Part shown: positions 36,749-48,153 of the stretch, in pieces
Layout of the letters: every line of letters begins with the position of its first letter
Position numbering within the stretch: the stretch's first letter is position 1
Origin: Gnomoniopsis sp. IMI 355080
Taxonomy: Eukaryota > Ascomycota > Sordariomycetes > Diaporthales > Gnomoniaceae
Reading direction: 5' to 3'
Assembly (NCBI GenBank): GCA_027946555.1
Contig: JAPEVC010000091.1
Span: forward strand, 1 to 64,000
Length of the DNA stretch: 64,000 nucleotides
The notes under the pieces: model-generated
Told to the model about the DNA's origin: nothing
Databases searched by the model: none
Seen by the model: the letters and a program-made list of their open reading frames with translations, nothing else
Position numbers and translations under genes: made by a program

Positions 36749-38033
36749 TTATATGCTGTAGCGGGGCCCTTTAGAGTTGAAGGGAAGAGTTGGTCAGATG
36801 GAACCGGATGCCCGCACCTCAAGGCCTGGCCCTCCTTTATTTTGGAACTTTGGGGCTATTTGCTTTTATAATATGAACGGGCTCCGTTTGAACTTGCTGA
36901 GGTATGAGTGGGTTGATCTTGGGCTGAGAGGACGAGCCTCGGAGAGGCCCAGTTGCACAATTTTTAGCTAATACATGGAATCAAAATAGAACAATTTGCT
37001 CATGTACAGTCGTACCTGCGATTTCGCATGAATTCAAACTGCTTCCAACCTTTTTTCTATATACCCGTGTCGAAGAAACCAGCAGGATACAATGTTTCCT
37101 GGCCGGAGGCCGTCTGGTCCCAGGTCTGTTGATGGTACAGTTTCGAATGTACGCCCCGACGGCTGCTAAGCAGTCAAGAATGTACCAACTCATACACCCA
37201 AAGATCCTCCATGACCTCCCTATCCTAATGGAGCCACATGCGTCGAGATGTCCGATGGTATATGTCAGCTCGATGGTGGCTTTTTGGTCTCAGGGCCATG
37301 AGAATTGGCCGACAAGAAAGCTTGAACATGGCCGCCAAAGCTTTTTACGAACAACCATAATTATGCTGCCTTAGTTTCAGTGGGTTGCGGCCCGTCTTAC
37401 AAGGCCTCGGCCCATAGTGTTCAGTGCTGGCAATGATGATGGGCTGGATGGATCTGCTTACTTAGGTACTCTGGGCCGCCTCCTGATTTCGGATGGGCTC
37501 GCATTTTACTCAGGACAGCTTTATTTGGTGGGAGGATGACTTCATGAAACGATCATTTCTACATAGACAGAAATGCAGGCTTCACTGATCCCCAACTTGA
37601 GCAAGCCTTTGATGATTTATGATCAGCGAAGGATGGGGCTGACGTTCTCTCCCGTACGTGCCATCATTTACCCCGGTATTAGTGCTACATGCTGACATGG
37701 TCGCCCAAAAACCCGCCTTCAGCTACTTTCGAAAACCAAGTTCCTGCCAGGCCAAAGTGAACTATTGTAGTTCATCGACTAGGCCATAACTGGAGCAACA
37801 GTCGCCCATGATGATGGGTCCCATGCGAGAGACCATGACCAAGTGGACACGGTCTCCATGGTCCACACCATACTGCAGATACCAATGCCTTGCAATTCTT
37901 CAGCCTCCATGCATCAGACGGTCCTGCGGCAGCTGACCTCAGTTTGAAGCCCAGCAGATGGACCAAGGTATCATCAAGCACGACATTGGGAGAGCACGTC
38001 CACGCTCACGTTCTCCGAGAACAGGACGTCCAG
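36749..38033. other. Intergenic, no gene seen
   Basis: About 1.3 kb after the giant gene. Short open frames only, with no domain character. The right end is the promoter of the secreted-protein gene. Confidence 0.45.
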
Positions 38034-38042
38034 TATATATTT
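38034..38042 (+). promoter_or_regulatory. TATA box of the small secreted-protein gene
   Basis: TATATATTT about 215 bases upstream of the start codon at 38252, followed by a pyrimidine-rich leader (CTTCTTC-type tracts). Placement suggests a leader of roughly 150-180 bases. Confidence 0.4.
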
Positions 38043-38251
38043 CGCCAGCATCCGTCCGTTCCCAGCAGTCTAGCTTCACTCTATCAGCACCTTCGCCCAC
38101 TAATTACCTTCTTCATTTGCTCTGGTAGCATTTTCACACTTCATCTTTGGAAGCAGGCTTCATCACATCTTCTTTGAGCCTTCATTTACAACACTGCTGC
38201 GCAGCGTTCACTTACATTTCCTGCTTCTTCACCAGCTACCTCCATTCCAAT

Positions 38252-38971
38252 ATGCGTGCACAATTCATAGCCAGTCTTGCCCTGCTGCAGCTTTGTAGCA
38301 CCGCAGCAGCAGCGACGGCGGCCAACAGCGAGGGCTCGAACTCAATGGTCAACATCAGCGGTAATCAAGGCACCTCTCCAGCTCCCAGCGGTCATAGCGA
38401 CCACGGTAGTAAAGCTCCAGGCGGCCATGGCGCCAGCATGGACGGCGGCAAAGGCCGAGCCAGCTCAGGTCCTGTGTCCGGCAAGAAGGGCAAGGGAATG
38501 CCTCGCATGGTCGACTTCCCAGGCATTCATCTCTCGCCCGTCGAAGGCGGCGTTGTCCTTCCCTCAGGCTCAGCAACGTGGGATAAGAGGGCCACATCGA
38601 GCGCTGTGTCATCGCCGGACTCAAACTTGTGGTCGAAGTACGACTGCGATCTGGATCTGACCATCGCTCGTTCCAAGAGATGCTCTGGTTTCAGACCAGA
38701 CGACGTTCCAGACCCAATCCCTGCCGACTGCGAAACCACAAACACCTGCGCCGATTACGGCTCTATCGCTAATGGGGGCTCGGCGACAATCGAGGCGAGA
38801 AGGATACCTGTACCAAGTGGATTGCCTGGGGGCTTGGAACTGAGCTGTCCCATCATAGGTCGTCGCGGCGATTTTCTTATTAGAAGATGCCCCGAAGAGA
38901 CGACCGGGTACCCAAGCTGGATCGAAAAGGAGATGGAAACTGAGCCAGACATCCCCGCGATAGCGAAGTAG
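38252..38971 (+). CDS. Small secreted protein of unknown function
   Basis: Single exon, 239 residues. Residues 1-20 (MRAQFIASLALLQLCSTAAA) form a clear signal peptide. The mature N-terminal part to about residue 90 is rich in Ser, Gly, His, Asn and Lys and looks disordered. A dibasic KR near residue 115, after WDKR, could be a Kex2-type processing site. The C-terminal part contains six cysteines (YDCDLD, KRCSGF, ADCETT, NTCADY, LSCPII, RRCPEE) that could pair as three disulfides. The start at 38252 is preferred over a longer frame from 38147 because it places the signal peptide at the very N-terminus. I do not recognise the family; an extracellular or effector-like role is inference. Confidence 0.75.
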   Translation: MRAQFIASLALLQLCSTAAAATAANSEGSNSMVNISGNQGTSPAPSGHSDHGSKAPGGHGASMDGGKGRASSGPVSGKKGKGMPRMVDFPGIHLSPVEGGVVLPSGSATWDKRATSSAVSSPDSNLWSKYDCDLDLTIARSKRCSGFRPDDVPDPIPADCETTNTCADYGSIANGGSATIEARRIPVPSGLPGGLELSCPIIGRRGDFLIRRCPEETTGYPSWIEKEMETEPDIPAIAK

Positions 38972-39553
38972 CGAGCTGATAAAGAGTATTTAGCCTGGTT
39001 TGAGTTGTTTGCGCAAATGGGGAAACAAATGTTGGGAGGTCACACTCGTTTTTTTTGCCTTTTCTGTTTGAATCATTCACTCTTTCGAAGAGCAGAAGTA
39101 ATGAAATTTGTCTCTTCCTTTCAATTGAGCCATCATTGCTACTGAACAGAAGCGAATGCCACATGCTGCGGGCGTGAAAGTGAATGAGTATTGAGGTGGT
39201 TTTACAGAGACACTTATGACGTGGGCGTCACGGAATGTGGGGTTCTCGGCGGGACAATATTGCTGTCGCTTTACATCGTAACATACTGCGTACAGTATTC
39301 TGGTAGGTAGGATCCTCAACTAACAAGACTCTTCATAGCCTCGATCGTCTCGAAAGGACAACTCAAGCACTTCCTATTTGGAAAAAGCGATCGCCCATGA
39401 CACCGCGCTGTCTACTGGGTCACGCACCATGATCGCTCGTATATGCGACTCGTCTCAAGGCAAACAATAAAACCGCGAGTCGCAATTCTCATTTATCGTG
39501 CCAACATATCCGCGACTTTACACAGACCAACTCCTCTCCATTCGCCGCCCGCC
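38972..39553. other. Intergenic, HNT3 promoter
   Basis: About 580 bases between the secreted-protein gene and the aprataxin gene; no gene seen. Confidence 0.45.
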
Positions 39554-40463
39554 ATGGCAGCCGATCATACAGGCCCGGACGAGGCCATCACGGAGGACGA
39601 GATCCACGGCACAGAGACGCCAGTTGTGCCTCGCAACGCCTGTCAGTATACACTTGACATCCTTCCTTGCTCGAGAACGCGCAACTGAGGCCCCTCTTTT
39701 CCCACCAGTCTCCGAACTCATGGCACCCAAGACCAAGGCCCTCCAGCCCAAACCCAAATCCAAACCATTCACAAACACCAATGCCTTCCCCGGCCGCGCC
39801 GGCCTCGGCGCCTACATCGCCAACCCGACAGCTTTCCCCGCCAGTCGCGTCATCTTCCATACACCCACCTCCGTCGCCATCCACGACATGTTCCCCAAAG
39901 CCACCGTGCATACCCTGCTCCTCCCGCGCTCGGAGCTGCACAACCAACTGCACCCTTTCGAAGCCCTTGACGACCCGGCCTTCCTGGCGCAGGTCCGGAC
40001 CGAGGCTGCGAGGCTGAAGGAGCTCGTGGCGAAGGAGCTGCAACGGCTGCTGGGCAGGCATAGCCGCACCGAGGCGAAGCGCAATGCGGTGCTGGACGGT
40101 GAGGCCGAGCCGGACGTGGATGTCGAGGGCAATCCGGTCCTGCCGGCGGGGAGGGACTGGATGAGGGAGGTCATGGTGGGCGTGCATTCTGTGCCGAGCA
40201 TGAGTCATCTTCACGTGCATGTCTTGAGTCGGGACATGCACAGCGAGAAGATGAAGCACAAGAAGCACTATCTGTCATTCACGTCCGAGTTCTTTGTGCC
40301 GTTGGACGACTTTCCCTTGTCTGCGGACGACCCAAGGCGACATCAGACGCATTGGCCGGAGAGGCCCATGTTCTGTTTCAGGTGCGGGAGGAACTTTGGG
40401 AACAAATTCAAGGAGTTGAAGGATCATTTGGAAGCGGAGTTTGAGGAATGGAAAAGGGAATAG
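39554..40463 (+). CDS. HNT3: Aprataxin-like DNA 5'-adenylate hydrolase (Hnt3)
   Basis: Two exons, 39554-39641 and 39709-40463, with a 67-nt intron (GTCAGT donor); 280 residues. Aprataxin removes AMP left on 5' DNA ends after failed ligation, acting in the nucleus. The splice restores RNAFSELMAPK, the conserved start of the HIT domain. The HIT catalytic triad motif is SHLHVHVLS (H196, H198, H200). A C-terminal zinc finger follows, with FCFRCG (C252, C255), H269 and a nearby Glu, the C2HE arrangement of aprataxins. An acidic and polar insert sits in the middle (around residues 150-180). All catalytic residues are present. Confidence 0.92.
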
Positions 40464-40850
40464 GAGTGGGTTAGCGATCCTCTGAACTGGTATAGTCACG
40501 ATAAAAGCATGGCGTTGGGGTTTGATCAATTGGGACGTATCTGGAGGCCGTCTCCATCATTGTCATATATTTTACAGAGTCAACTAAGTAACTGCTTATG
40601 AGACCTTCTCACGAGAAATCTGTCGTATTTTTCCTTCCTATCGTACAACAGACCTGTACTGTCTGACCAGTAAAGATGCTTGATGGTCCAATGCTTTAAC
40701 TCCTCGATATGAATAAAACTGACTGGGCCCTGCCATGGTCCATGGACTAATCAGTGGCTTTCCCAGATAACTCCCATTTCAGCTGAAGCGACTACGCACC
40801 AACCCGAGAAATTAGATCGTTGCAATTCCTCCGCCTCACCAAACCACAGG
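40464..40850. other. Convergent 3' intergenic stretch
   Basis: About 390 bases between the aprataxin stop and the stop of the AT-hook gene, which lies on the opposite strand. No gene seen. Confidence 0.45.
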
Positions 40851-41653
40851 CTAGAGCCCCAATTTCCGCCCTACCATGCCGAAGAAACTGCTCCTGGGGT
40901 TGTTCGGTTGGTCAGGGTCGAGTGTTGCAGTCTCGCCGTTGCGGTCTGTGGGCAATTGTTAGCATCTGTGCTCGTTCATGACCCCACCAATGAAGGACTG
41001 AAGGGCCAGTCTTTAAAGATGTTCCGAACTTGCCAATACTCGATTCACTCACCACCATCCTCCTCCTCGTCCTCGTCCTCACCCTCACCATCCTCAACGC
41101 CCTCCTCCATCTCCACATCCTCGCCCAGCTCCTCCTCCTCATCTTGGTGTTGGCTAGACGGATTCTCAGCGTCTTCTTCCTCTTCCTCGTCAGCCTTCTT
41201 CGCAGCAGCGTTGCCACCACCACCACCACCACGACGCGCCCCCGCTACCGCCAGCGCCGCAGCCTTGGCACTCGCAGTCTGTTTGTTGTTCTTGCCACCA
41301 GCGCCAGCGGCAGCAGCAGCAGCAGCAGCCGCAGCCATCTGCTTCTTGCCACTTCCAGGAGGACGGCCGCGGGGCCGACCAGAGCTGGGCTTCTTGGGCG
41401 TGGGAGGCGCATTGGGATCCTTGACGAGTCTGGGACGGCCGCGACCACGGCCAGGGACAGGCGCTGCCTTCTTTGGAGCGGTGGCGTTGTCGCCTATGAC
41501 TTTGCGAGGACGGCCGCGGCCGCGCTTGGGGGTTTCTCCGGTAGCTACGGCGGCGGGTGATGGAACTGCGGCTTTGGGGGCGGGGGAGTCGGTCTCGGTC
41601 TCGTTCTTCTTTGGGCGACCGCGGCCTTTGGCGGTGGACGGGGTGGTCGCCAT
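40851..41653 (-). CDS. AT-hook DNA-binding protein (HMGA-like)
   Basis: Two exons, 41653-41053 and 40945-40851, joined over a 107-nt intron with GTGAGT donor, GCTAAC branch site and CCACAG acceptor; 231 residues. At least four AT-hook cores are spread over the first 110 residues: GRGRPKK, RGRGRPRK, GRGRGRPRL and GRPRGRPPG. These bind the minor groove of AT-rich DNA. An Ala run and a Gly run follow, then a strongly acidic Glu/Asp tail. The small second exon adds a C-terminus ending FFGMVGRKLGL. Without splicing the frame would stop just past the donor (after EEDGGE). The architecture is that of nuclear HMGA-type chromatin proteins; targets cannot be read from sequence. Confidence 0.85.
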
Positions 41654-42252
41654 TATTGTGGGAGAATGGTGGTGCTGTCGGTCGTTTGTGTTATAGCTTC
41701 TCTGTGGATCCACACGGTAATACTGAGATGAGGATTGAAGAGAAACCCAATCGTCAAATGCGCGATAAAGGTGGAAATTCTGTAGAAAAGGAATAGAAAG
41801 ACAGGAGGACGCAAACACCAACTGTGTAATAACAGGAGGGAGAAGGTGAATGTAGATTTGCTTTTGGGAGTTTTACTTGGGGGAGATGCTGCTGGAGATA
41901 CCTTTTACGCGACACGCGTGTGCAGGGATAGTTATGCTGCAATTAGCTGCTTAATAAGCCCACTTACACTGGAGGTCAAACACTGCAATCTGGTGATTCT
42001 TTTGGCTATTCTCTGCAGCAATGTTGGGGCTTCAGTCCTTTGAAATTTATTGACATTAATCTAGTGACTGCATAGAACATTTGCTTCGCAGAACACAAAG
42101 CTCAAAGCACCTGACGTTTATCCGAGGACTCCGGCTGTAACACGGCGAGGGACAGTACAATTACAGTGGATACACCCACGTCTTGTGTCCGCCGTAAGTG
42201 TGCAAAAATCTAGCGGCTCATGATCTATCTATGATTCACCTGAACACCCAAA
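41654..42252. other. Intergenic stretch
   Basis: About 600 bases between the AT-hook start and the MFS transporter stop, both on the minus strand. AT-rich, no gene seen. Confidence 0.45.
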
Positions 42253-43887
42253 TCACAGCTTCACAGTGAAAGCTTCTCGAATGCGCTCACCAAATCGATA
42301 GAAAAGGAGTGGGGCAGGCGCCAGTACCACAGCAATCAGTGCAAAGACAGAGATCCCCCAGCCATATCCAACAACCTTGAAAAGCGAAGGAGCAAACAGC
42401 GGGACGACACCCGCAAAAAGGGAGCGAAACACTGCGCCGGCCGCAATGGCAGAGGCAGCATACTTTTCGAATGCATCGATGTAGTAATTCTGCGTGCAGT
42501 TGACAATCACGACCTGGCCGACGCCGTAGAAAAAGGCCGCTGAGACTGTGGCGAACCAGTGCACTTGAAATTGGACCAACCAGGCGAAGCTTTTGGATGT
42601 CAATGCTGGAGGCCGGGAAGAGCGAGGAGGAAAGAAGAAGGAAGCTGGCTTACGAGAAGAGTGATAGGGGCAGCAAGACTGCTCCAATGTTTGCAAGCGG
42701 CAACCGGTACTCCGGCTTTGCCACGCCGTGGTTGCTGGCCTTCAGTCTCTTATAAACATCGTCAATCCTTGGCACCAGCCCTCGAACCGCGACCAGCAGC
42801 CCCAGTCCTGGACCGAGGTACATCAACCCGACCTTCTCGGTGTCGAAGCCGTAGATGCCGCCATAGATGCTCTCAAAGTTTGTATAGAGACTGTAGGCGG
42901 TGCTGAAGATCAGCGCTTGGTAAAGAGACATGGTGAGTACAATCGGCTGGGTGAGGATGCGAAGCGGTCGCTGCAATGAATGCCACAGCTTCGTAGACAG
43001 TGGTCTCACGTCTTCACCTTCGTACCAGAAGGCAGTGTGACTGTCTTGCTTTTCACGCTGCTGTTTGCGCCTTTGCAACAGTACGGGCGTATATGTCTCG
43101 CGCAGAAAGAGGAAGCCAAATGTGGTGTTGATGCCAGACACAATGGCAATTACCAAGAAAACCCACCGCCAACCCAGTCGTTGCACGGTCACGCCTCCAA
43201 GAAGTGGTCCCAAAGTTGGACCTAGCAAGGGCCCCATGAGATACCATCCAAATACGCCGGCTCGTTCCTCGGGGTAGAACATATCGCTGAGGCTGCCTCC
43301 GCCGTTGGCAATGCCCACACTGCCGAAGAAGCCGGAGACGGCTCGCAAGACAATCATGGTCTCAATGTTGGGACTGAAGGCTGTAGGAATCTGAAGGATC
43401 GTGAACATGGTAAAGCAGGTCAGGTACAGGGTCCTGCGGCCAAAGGTTTCCGACAGTGGTGCTAGAATGAGCGGCCCGATGCCCAGCATCATCACGAAAC
43501 CGGTCGTAGCACCGATGACGATGTCTGGCGTGGTGTTCAGCCCATCCGCGATCTCTTTGATTCCTGGGGTGAACATGGAGCTGGCAAGGGGACTGAGTAC
43601 TGTAATAGGTCAGCACTCCGACATCTTGGTAGCTTCATCGTTCTCGCAGGCCCCTCCTTACTAGCCATGGAGGCTATGACTGCCACATTGGCCAATTTGC
43701 TGTTTCTCGACCATGCCCGAGGGTTCTCATCATCATCGTCGGAGAATTTGATCTGCTGAGGGACAGTCAGCGTGGTCAAGAGATATTGTTGTGGCCAAGG
43801 ACAAGTTCGCCTCACCTCATTGTGCACATCGTCTTGGGCTTCTCCTTGGGGCAGGAGAGGCGAGCGCTCATTCTGATGGGTAGACAT
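42253..43887 (-). CDS. MFS transporter, DHA1-like drug/polyamine antiporter type
   Basis: Four exons, 43887-43816, 43755-43662, 43599-42654 and 42589-42253, with introns of 60-64 nt; 482 residues. The acidic cytoplasmic N-terminus (MSTHQNERSPLLPQG, then SDDDDENPRAW) leads into about twelve hydrophobic helices. NPRAWSRNSK corresponds to the NPxNW-type entry of DHA1 transporters. MFS motif A is in the 2-3 loop as APLSETFGRRTLYL, and the motif C-like glycine-rich helix is GPLLGPTLGPLLGG. Such proteins export small molecules using the proton gradient. It is transcribed in the same direction as the extradiol dioxygenase and ALDH-like genes downstream. The substrate is unknown. Confidence 0.9.
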
Positions 43888-44195
43888 CTCATGAGCATCA
43901 TGTCAAGGTGCAAAATGATAAGTACAAGTGGAACAAGAATCTTTCTTAGAAAATCAAATCAAAAGGTCGTGCGCTTCCAGGCGCTTCCAGGCGGATGAGC
44001 TAGGGAGCACCCGCATCATCGAAGCCACGAAAGAGGTGTGACGTAGACCGTGTCCGGGAGGAAACAAAGTCAAGGAAGGTCCGTTGCAGGCGGCCCCAGC
44101 ACTTTGATTTCACCCCAACTCCATCCTAATCCATATTTGTTCATGAAGTTACACGAGGCTAATAGTAAAGAAAGGACAGATTTTCTCAAAACACA

Positions 44196-45331
44196 TCACC
44201 AAGTCCCAAGCGTAAATTGGGAATTACACATATTCGTCAATTCCCAATCCTCCGCCCCCAACTCCCCTGTCATGTCCTCGTCCCCTTTTCCCCCACACAA
44301 GCCAGCCACAAACATGCTAGCCATGAAGTGATCATCCGTAGCATGCGCCTCGCGATATTTGGGATGCTTCATCAACGCCGTGATCTTCCTCCTCAGCTTG
44401 GGCCCGCCCACTCCCTTTGCTCGCAACACTGTGCCATACGTCGCCTCATCCACGCTCGTCCTCGCGCTATGGCCCGCCACAAACGCATCAATCACCTCCT
44501 GGCGAAAGTCCATCGCCCACGCCTCGGGCGGCGTCACTTGGGCAAAGTTGTCCCGATAGCGGATCATGGGCGCCCAGACGTTGCGGTAGAGGTTGTGGAC
44601 GGCGCCGCCCGACCCGATGAACAGCGTCTTGTGCGCGGCCCAGTCGCGCAACGGTCGGAGCGCGGCGCCGACGGCGACGTGGAAATGCGGGTCGTATCTG
44701 TGCTGCGATGAGATTATGGTCGTGGGCGGGCAGCCCTTGGGAAACATCCGGATGAGGACGAGGTATGTGTCGTGGATCCAGTCAAAGGTAGGGTCGGGTT
44801 TGGACGCGATGCCGGCGGCCGAGAGGTGTGCTTGGATGGTGGGGACCATGGCGAGGTCTGGATTGAGGACGTAGTTCTCGTATTTGGACGGGTGGACGTA
44901 CGCGACAGGGCTCTTTCCTGGATTGGGGTTGGCCGATATGATTATGCCGTTGAAGGTTGTCGCCCAGTGAGCACCCTATATGGCATGTCAGTAAAGTAGG
45001 ACGAGATACCGCGAGACTCTAGTCTCTCAGGAAATGGTGCCGTAGCTCTGGAACATGTCTCTCCATGGCTTCAAGGCCAAGATTCCGATAAAACCAGAAC
45101 TCTTGTTTTGTTTAAGACAACTTCCCTTCTTCTTTGACCTGGGGAGCGAAAGGGGTGGCCAGACGAACTCACCATCATCACAACATGCTCAACTCCGTTC
45201 TTGAGAGCCTCTTCACCCATTCGTTCCCAGTATCTTGCCGACGCACTATCTTCTCCTAACATCATGGTCGAGCCATGAGAAAAGAAGTGGACAGGGGACA
45301 TCTTCCCGTCCTGGGTTATTCCGACTGCCAT
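44196..45331 (-). CDS. LigB-type extradiol ring-cleavage dioxygenase (DOPA 4,5-dioxygenase family)
   Basis: Two exons, 45331-45173 and 44975-44196, with a 197-nt intron (long for this window; GTGAGT donor, TATAG acceptor); 312 residues. The family opens catechol-type rings using a non-heme metal; plant relatives act on L-DOPA in betalain synthesis. Metal-binding or catalytic histidines are visible in HFFSHGST near the N-terminus, MGAHW at the splice junction and YDPHFHVAVG in the middle. The C-terminus WELTNMCNSQFTLGTW is typical of fungal members. The start is uncertain: ATG at 45331 or 45301 (MSPVHFFSHGS), the latter closer to family length. It neighbours a transporter and an ALDH-like gene on the same strand. 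Confidence 0.88.
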
Positions 45332-46063
45332 CTTCACTCCAATCTCTCTAGCTCTGTCAACGTGCGAATTCAGCAGAACCGGATTTTATAATAGACAGAA
45401 ATTCAACACAGGCACAGGTGAAACCGCTCTCATACGAAGGTTTAGCAATCCACTTTGAGCCCGTCTCTATCTCTGGGCCAGCTGAGGTTGAAGTCCCAGT
45501 TACTTTAGTCTCAATGATGGTCGAGAATGGCAAGAGTATCATTATTCGCCTGAGCCCAGGTGGGGCCGTAAGGTGGTCTTGGAGTCGCCGTACTCCAGAG
45601 TAAGTAATTGTGGAAGTCCGCCCCCACCGTTCCGGAGGAGTGTGCTCCAAATAGTGTTCCCCAAACCAACGCCCCCGGACTTTCCCCAGATCTCTCCAGT
45701 GGCTGCGCCGTGTCTTGCTGCATGCATGGAAGGCGGACTGCACCTTTTATGGTATCACAGTGGTTTCTTTCTCGCTTGCCTCGGCCTGGGAGAGCTCGTG
45801 AACAAATTTAGTTACGCGAGACATTGGTATACTTGCTGAATTGAACTCTCGACCTCAGTCATTGCTCCATGCTGGCATCTAAAGCCCGTCTCGTTTATCA
45901 AAGTAAATCATCGAAGTGCCGAGTCGAGTGTCTTGGTGGCTGTCTACACACCTGGGCATTGCCACTTACGCCACAAAAAAATTGTAATACAACAGACACT
46001 ATACTAGCTTTCTATGAGTACGAAATAGACCAATTTGTTCAGTTAGGGTACTTTAAACCCTGG
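45332..46063. other. Intergenic stretch
   Basis: About 730 bases between the dioxygenase start and the ALDH-like stop, both on the minus strand. Overlapping short frames on both strands near 45.4-45.7 kb have no recognisable product. Confidence 0.4.
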
Positions 46064-47709
46064 TCAGTGTCTCAGCCTCGAAGCATACTCCACCCCTTTC
46101 TTGCCCAGAAAATAGGCCGTGAACCCTAGCGTTGGTAAAATCATGGACAAGTAAATACTCGCCCCTGTGAGCAGTCCCGACTCAAAGAATCCCACTCCCT
46201 CATTCTCCGACTGTCTTGTTGGAGGTAATATCTTGATAGCGGCTTCCCTCAGCATTGAGGTTGTGACTTTGCTCTTGGTCTTTCCCGAAATGCCGGATGT
46301 TAATAGGTCCTCGACTTTCTGAAAATTCTGCGGTGTCTTTTCGACATATTGCGGCCTAGGCACTGAGAACATATTCCTGTTGTACCGGTAGAGAAAGTCA
46401 GGAGCGTGGGCTGTGGGTGCCGCTGGACCAACCAGGAGGTGTGTAGGTATTTGATTGATGAGTGAGATGTGACATGGGAGGAACTGTGCAAGATATTTAG
46501 CTGATCCGGGCTCAGCAAAAAAGTAGCCTGCCAGCAGAGAATCCCTATCTCAGTGTAAGTTTCAGACCATCACGCCGGTCTCCCTAGACTTGGGACTACT
46601 TACCCATGGTCCTGGTTATATACTGCATCAGTAAGACTTGAACATGTTGCTATTGGGAGATACCGGCCCGTGATCTTGATCTTTGCAATGGGTGTGGTCC
46701 TGCATCTTGTCAGTATAGTCACATAATATGTTCGAGGTCAAGAACTCACTTGTCCAAAATATCAACCAGCTTGAACTCGTTGGAGCCGAAGGTAGATACT
46801 TGGCTCTTGGCCTCAGCATCATCAATCGCCTTCCTGACCTCCTCACTCTCATTTCTGCGAACCTTGCGCACGCCACTCACTCCTGCGAACGACAACGTTG
46901 CATAACGAGAACATGCTTCGAAAAAGTCTTTTTTGACGAATTCGTTGACCAGCACCAAATCAGGGGCATATGGAGAATATCCACCAAAGCTGAACCTGGC
47001 GGTAGCGATAGCCTTCGCAGCGGCATCAATGTCTGCACTCCTGTCAACGATGGCCACGCATCGAGACTTGGTTGCCGAGGTCAAATGGCTTTGTGAAGTG
47101 GCGTGGTTACTTTGGTCCACCAGGGCAAGTCCGTTTGCGCCCAGATCCTCTCCATTTCCCTTGAGGATGGAGAATGTGTTGACGTCCAGGGCTTGGTTCA
47201 GGAGTGCTCGAAGAATGGTGTCTATCTGAAGTAGAGTGGTCGAGAGCTGTAATATATGGTGAGCACAAGATTTCCGCAGAAGCTTGCAAAGATCATGAGC
47301 TTACATCGAGTAGAACGCAATTTCCTGCAGCAATAGCAGCTGCCAAAGGTGTGACAACGGAGTACAATCTAGTATGGCTCGTGGGCTTGATGATCACAAC
47401 TCCCAGGCCAACTCTCCTGTTCGAATTATCCTTGCCATGCACCACACTATACTCGTCCTTGAGGTCTTTATCAAAGTCCAAGCTGTCATAGAAGTGCCTG
47501 ATTGCTTCCATGGCAAGGTAGAATTCCGTCTCAACCTCAGCCGCAGATAAGTCCGAATCTGCTTGCAAAGCGGCACAGATCTTCCCGGCTTCTTCTCGCA
47601 GGGCTCGGTGGAGAGACTGTAGTTGATCCTGTCGAAAACGTCCATTCTCGGCTCGACCGTCCACCGCGGACATCTGGAGACGCTCAATGGCTGCTTCGTC
47701 GGAAGCCAT
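46064..47709 (-). CDS. Aldehyde-dehydrogenase-like protein lacking catalytic residues
   Basis: Four exons, 47709-47305, 47246-46750, 46699-46604 and 46544-46064, with introns of 50-59 nt; 492 residues. The third exon start could instead be six bases earlier (AAG acceptor). The fold is recognised by the N-terminal RLYSVVTPLAAAIAAGNCVLL block, the VAIVDRSADIDAAAKAI block and the C-terminal HISLINQIPT segment. The catalytic positions are altered. The ELGGK glutamate block is replaced by SATKSRC, and the GQxCxAP block that carries the nucleophilic cysteine reads FSFGGYSPYAPDLVLV with no cysteine. A hydrophobic C-terminal segment (SGLLTGASIYLSMILPTLGF) suggests membrane anchoring. It may be a pseudoenzyme or have a changed mechanism. 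Confidence 0.85.
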
Positions 47710-48153
47710 TGTGCAAAGGCCTTGCTTCAGTCCTCCAATGATGAATGGTATCCTACGTTGGGTCAAAATAACACAAATTACAAGGACTATCAGTGATCCC
47801 ACGCAAGGTCTTTCTTTTGAGTGAAGACATGGCGAAAAGAAATGAATGCCCCGAAGCCCTTGCTTCTATGAGAAGCATCATGCTTCCCCCAGCCGGAGCT
47901 TATCCCTGCTGTGACACCCCAAAGTTACAGCAAGGTCGCCGAGGAGGCGGAAAGTGGGGGATGACCTCGCATGAATGAATGCAGTGTAATCGGAGAAGAG
48001 GAATAGAGTCCCTAAACACATCACCGACCACATCTCACCTATTCCGGTATCAATCATAACCATTGCGGCCTCACTTGAACCGTGAGTTCGGCCACTTCAG
48101 CCACACATACGCGTGCGCACACACACACACAGAGCGAGCGAGAGAGAGAGATC
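47710..48153. other. Divergent promoter region
   Basis: About 440 bases between divergent start codons of the ALDH-like gene and the small membrane-protein gene, ending in the CA/GA microsatellite leader. Confidence 0.45.
48115..48151. repeat. (CA)n-(GA)n microsatellite
   Basis: A run of CACACA units passes into GCGAGCGAGAGAGAGAG directly before the start codon at 48154, so it lies in the 5' leader of the small membrane-protein gene. Confidence 0.8.

Noticed and set aside
40908..41696. Open frame of 262 codons, plus strand, Ser/Pro/Gly-rich
   Set aside because: Antisense shadow of the AT-hook gene; its low complexity comes from the AT-hook, Ala and Glu codons on the other strand.
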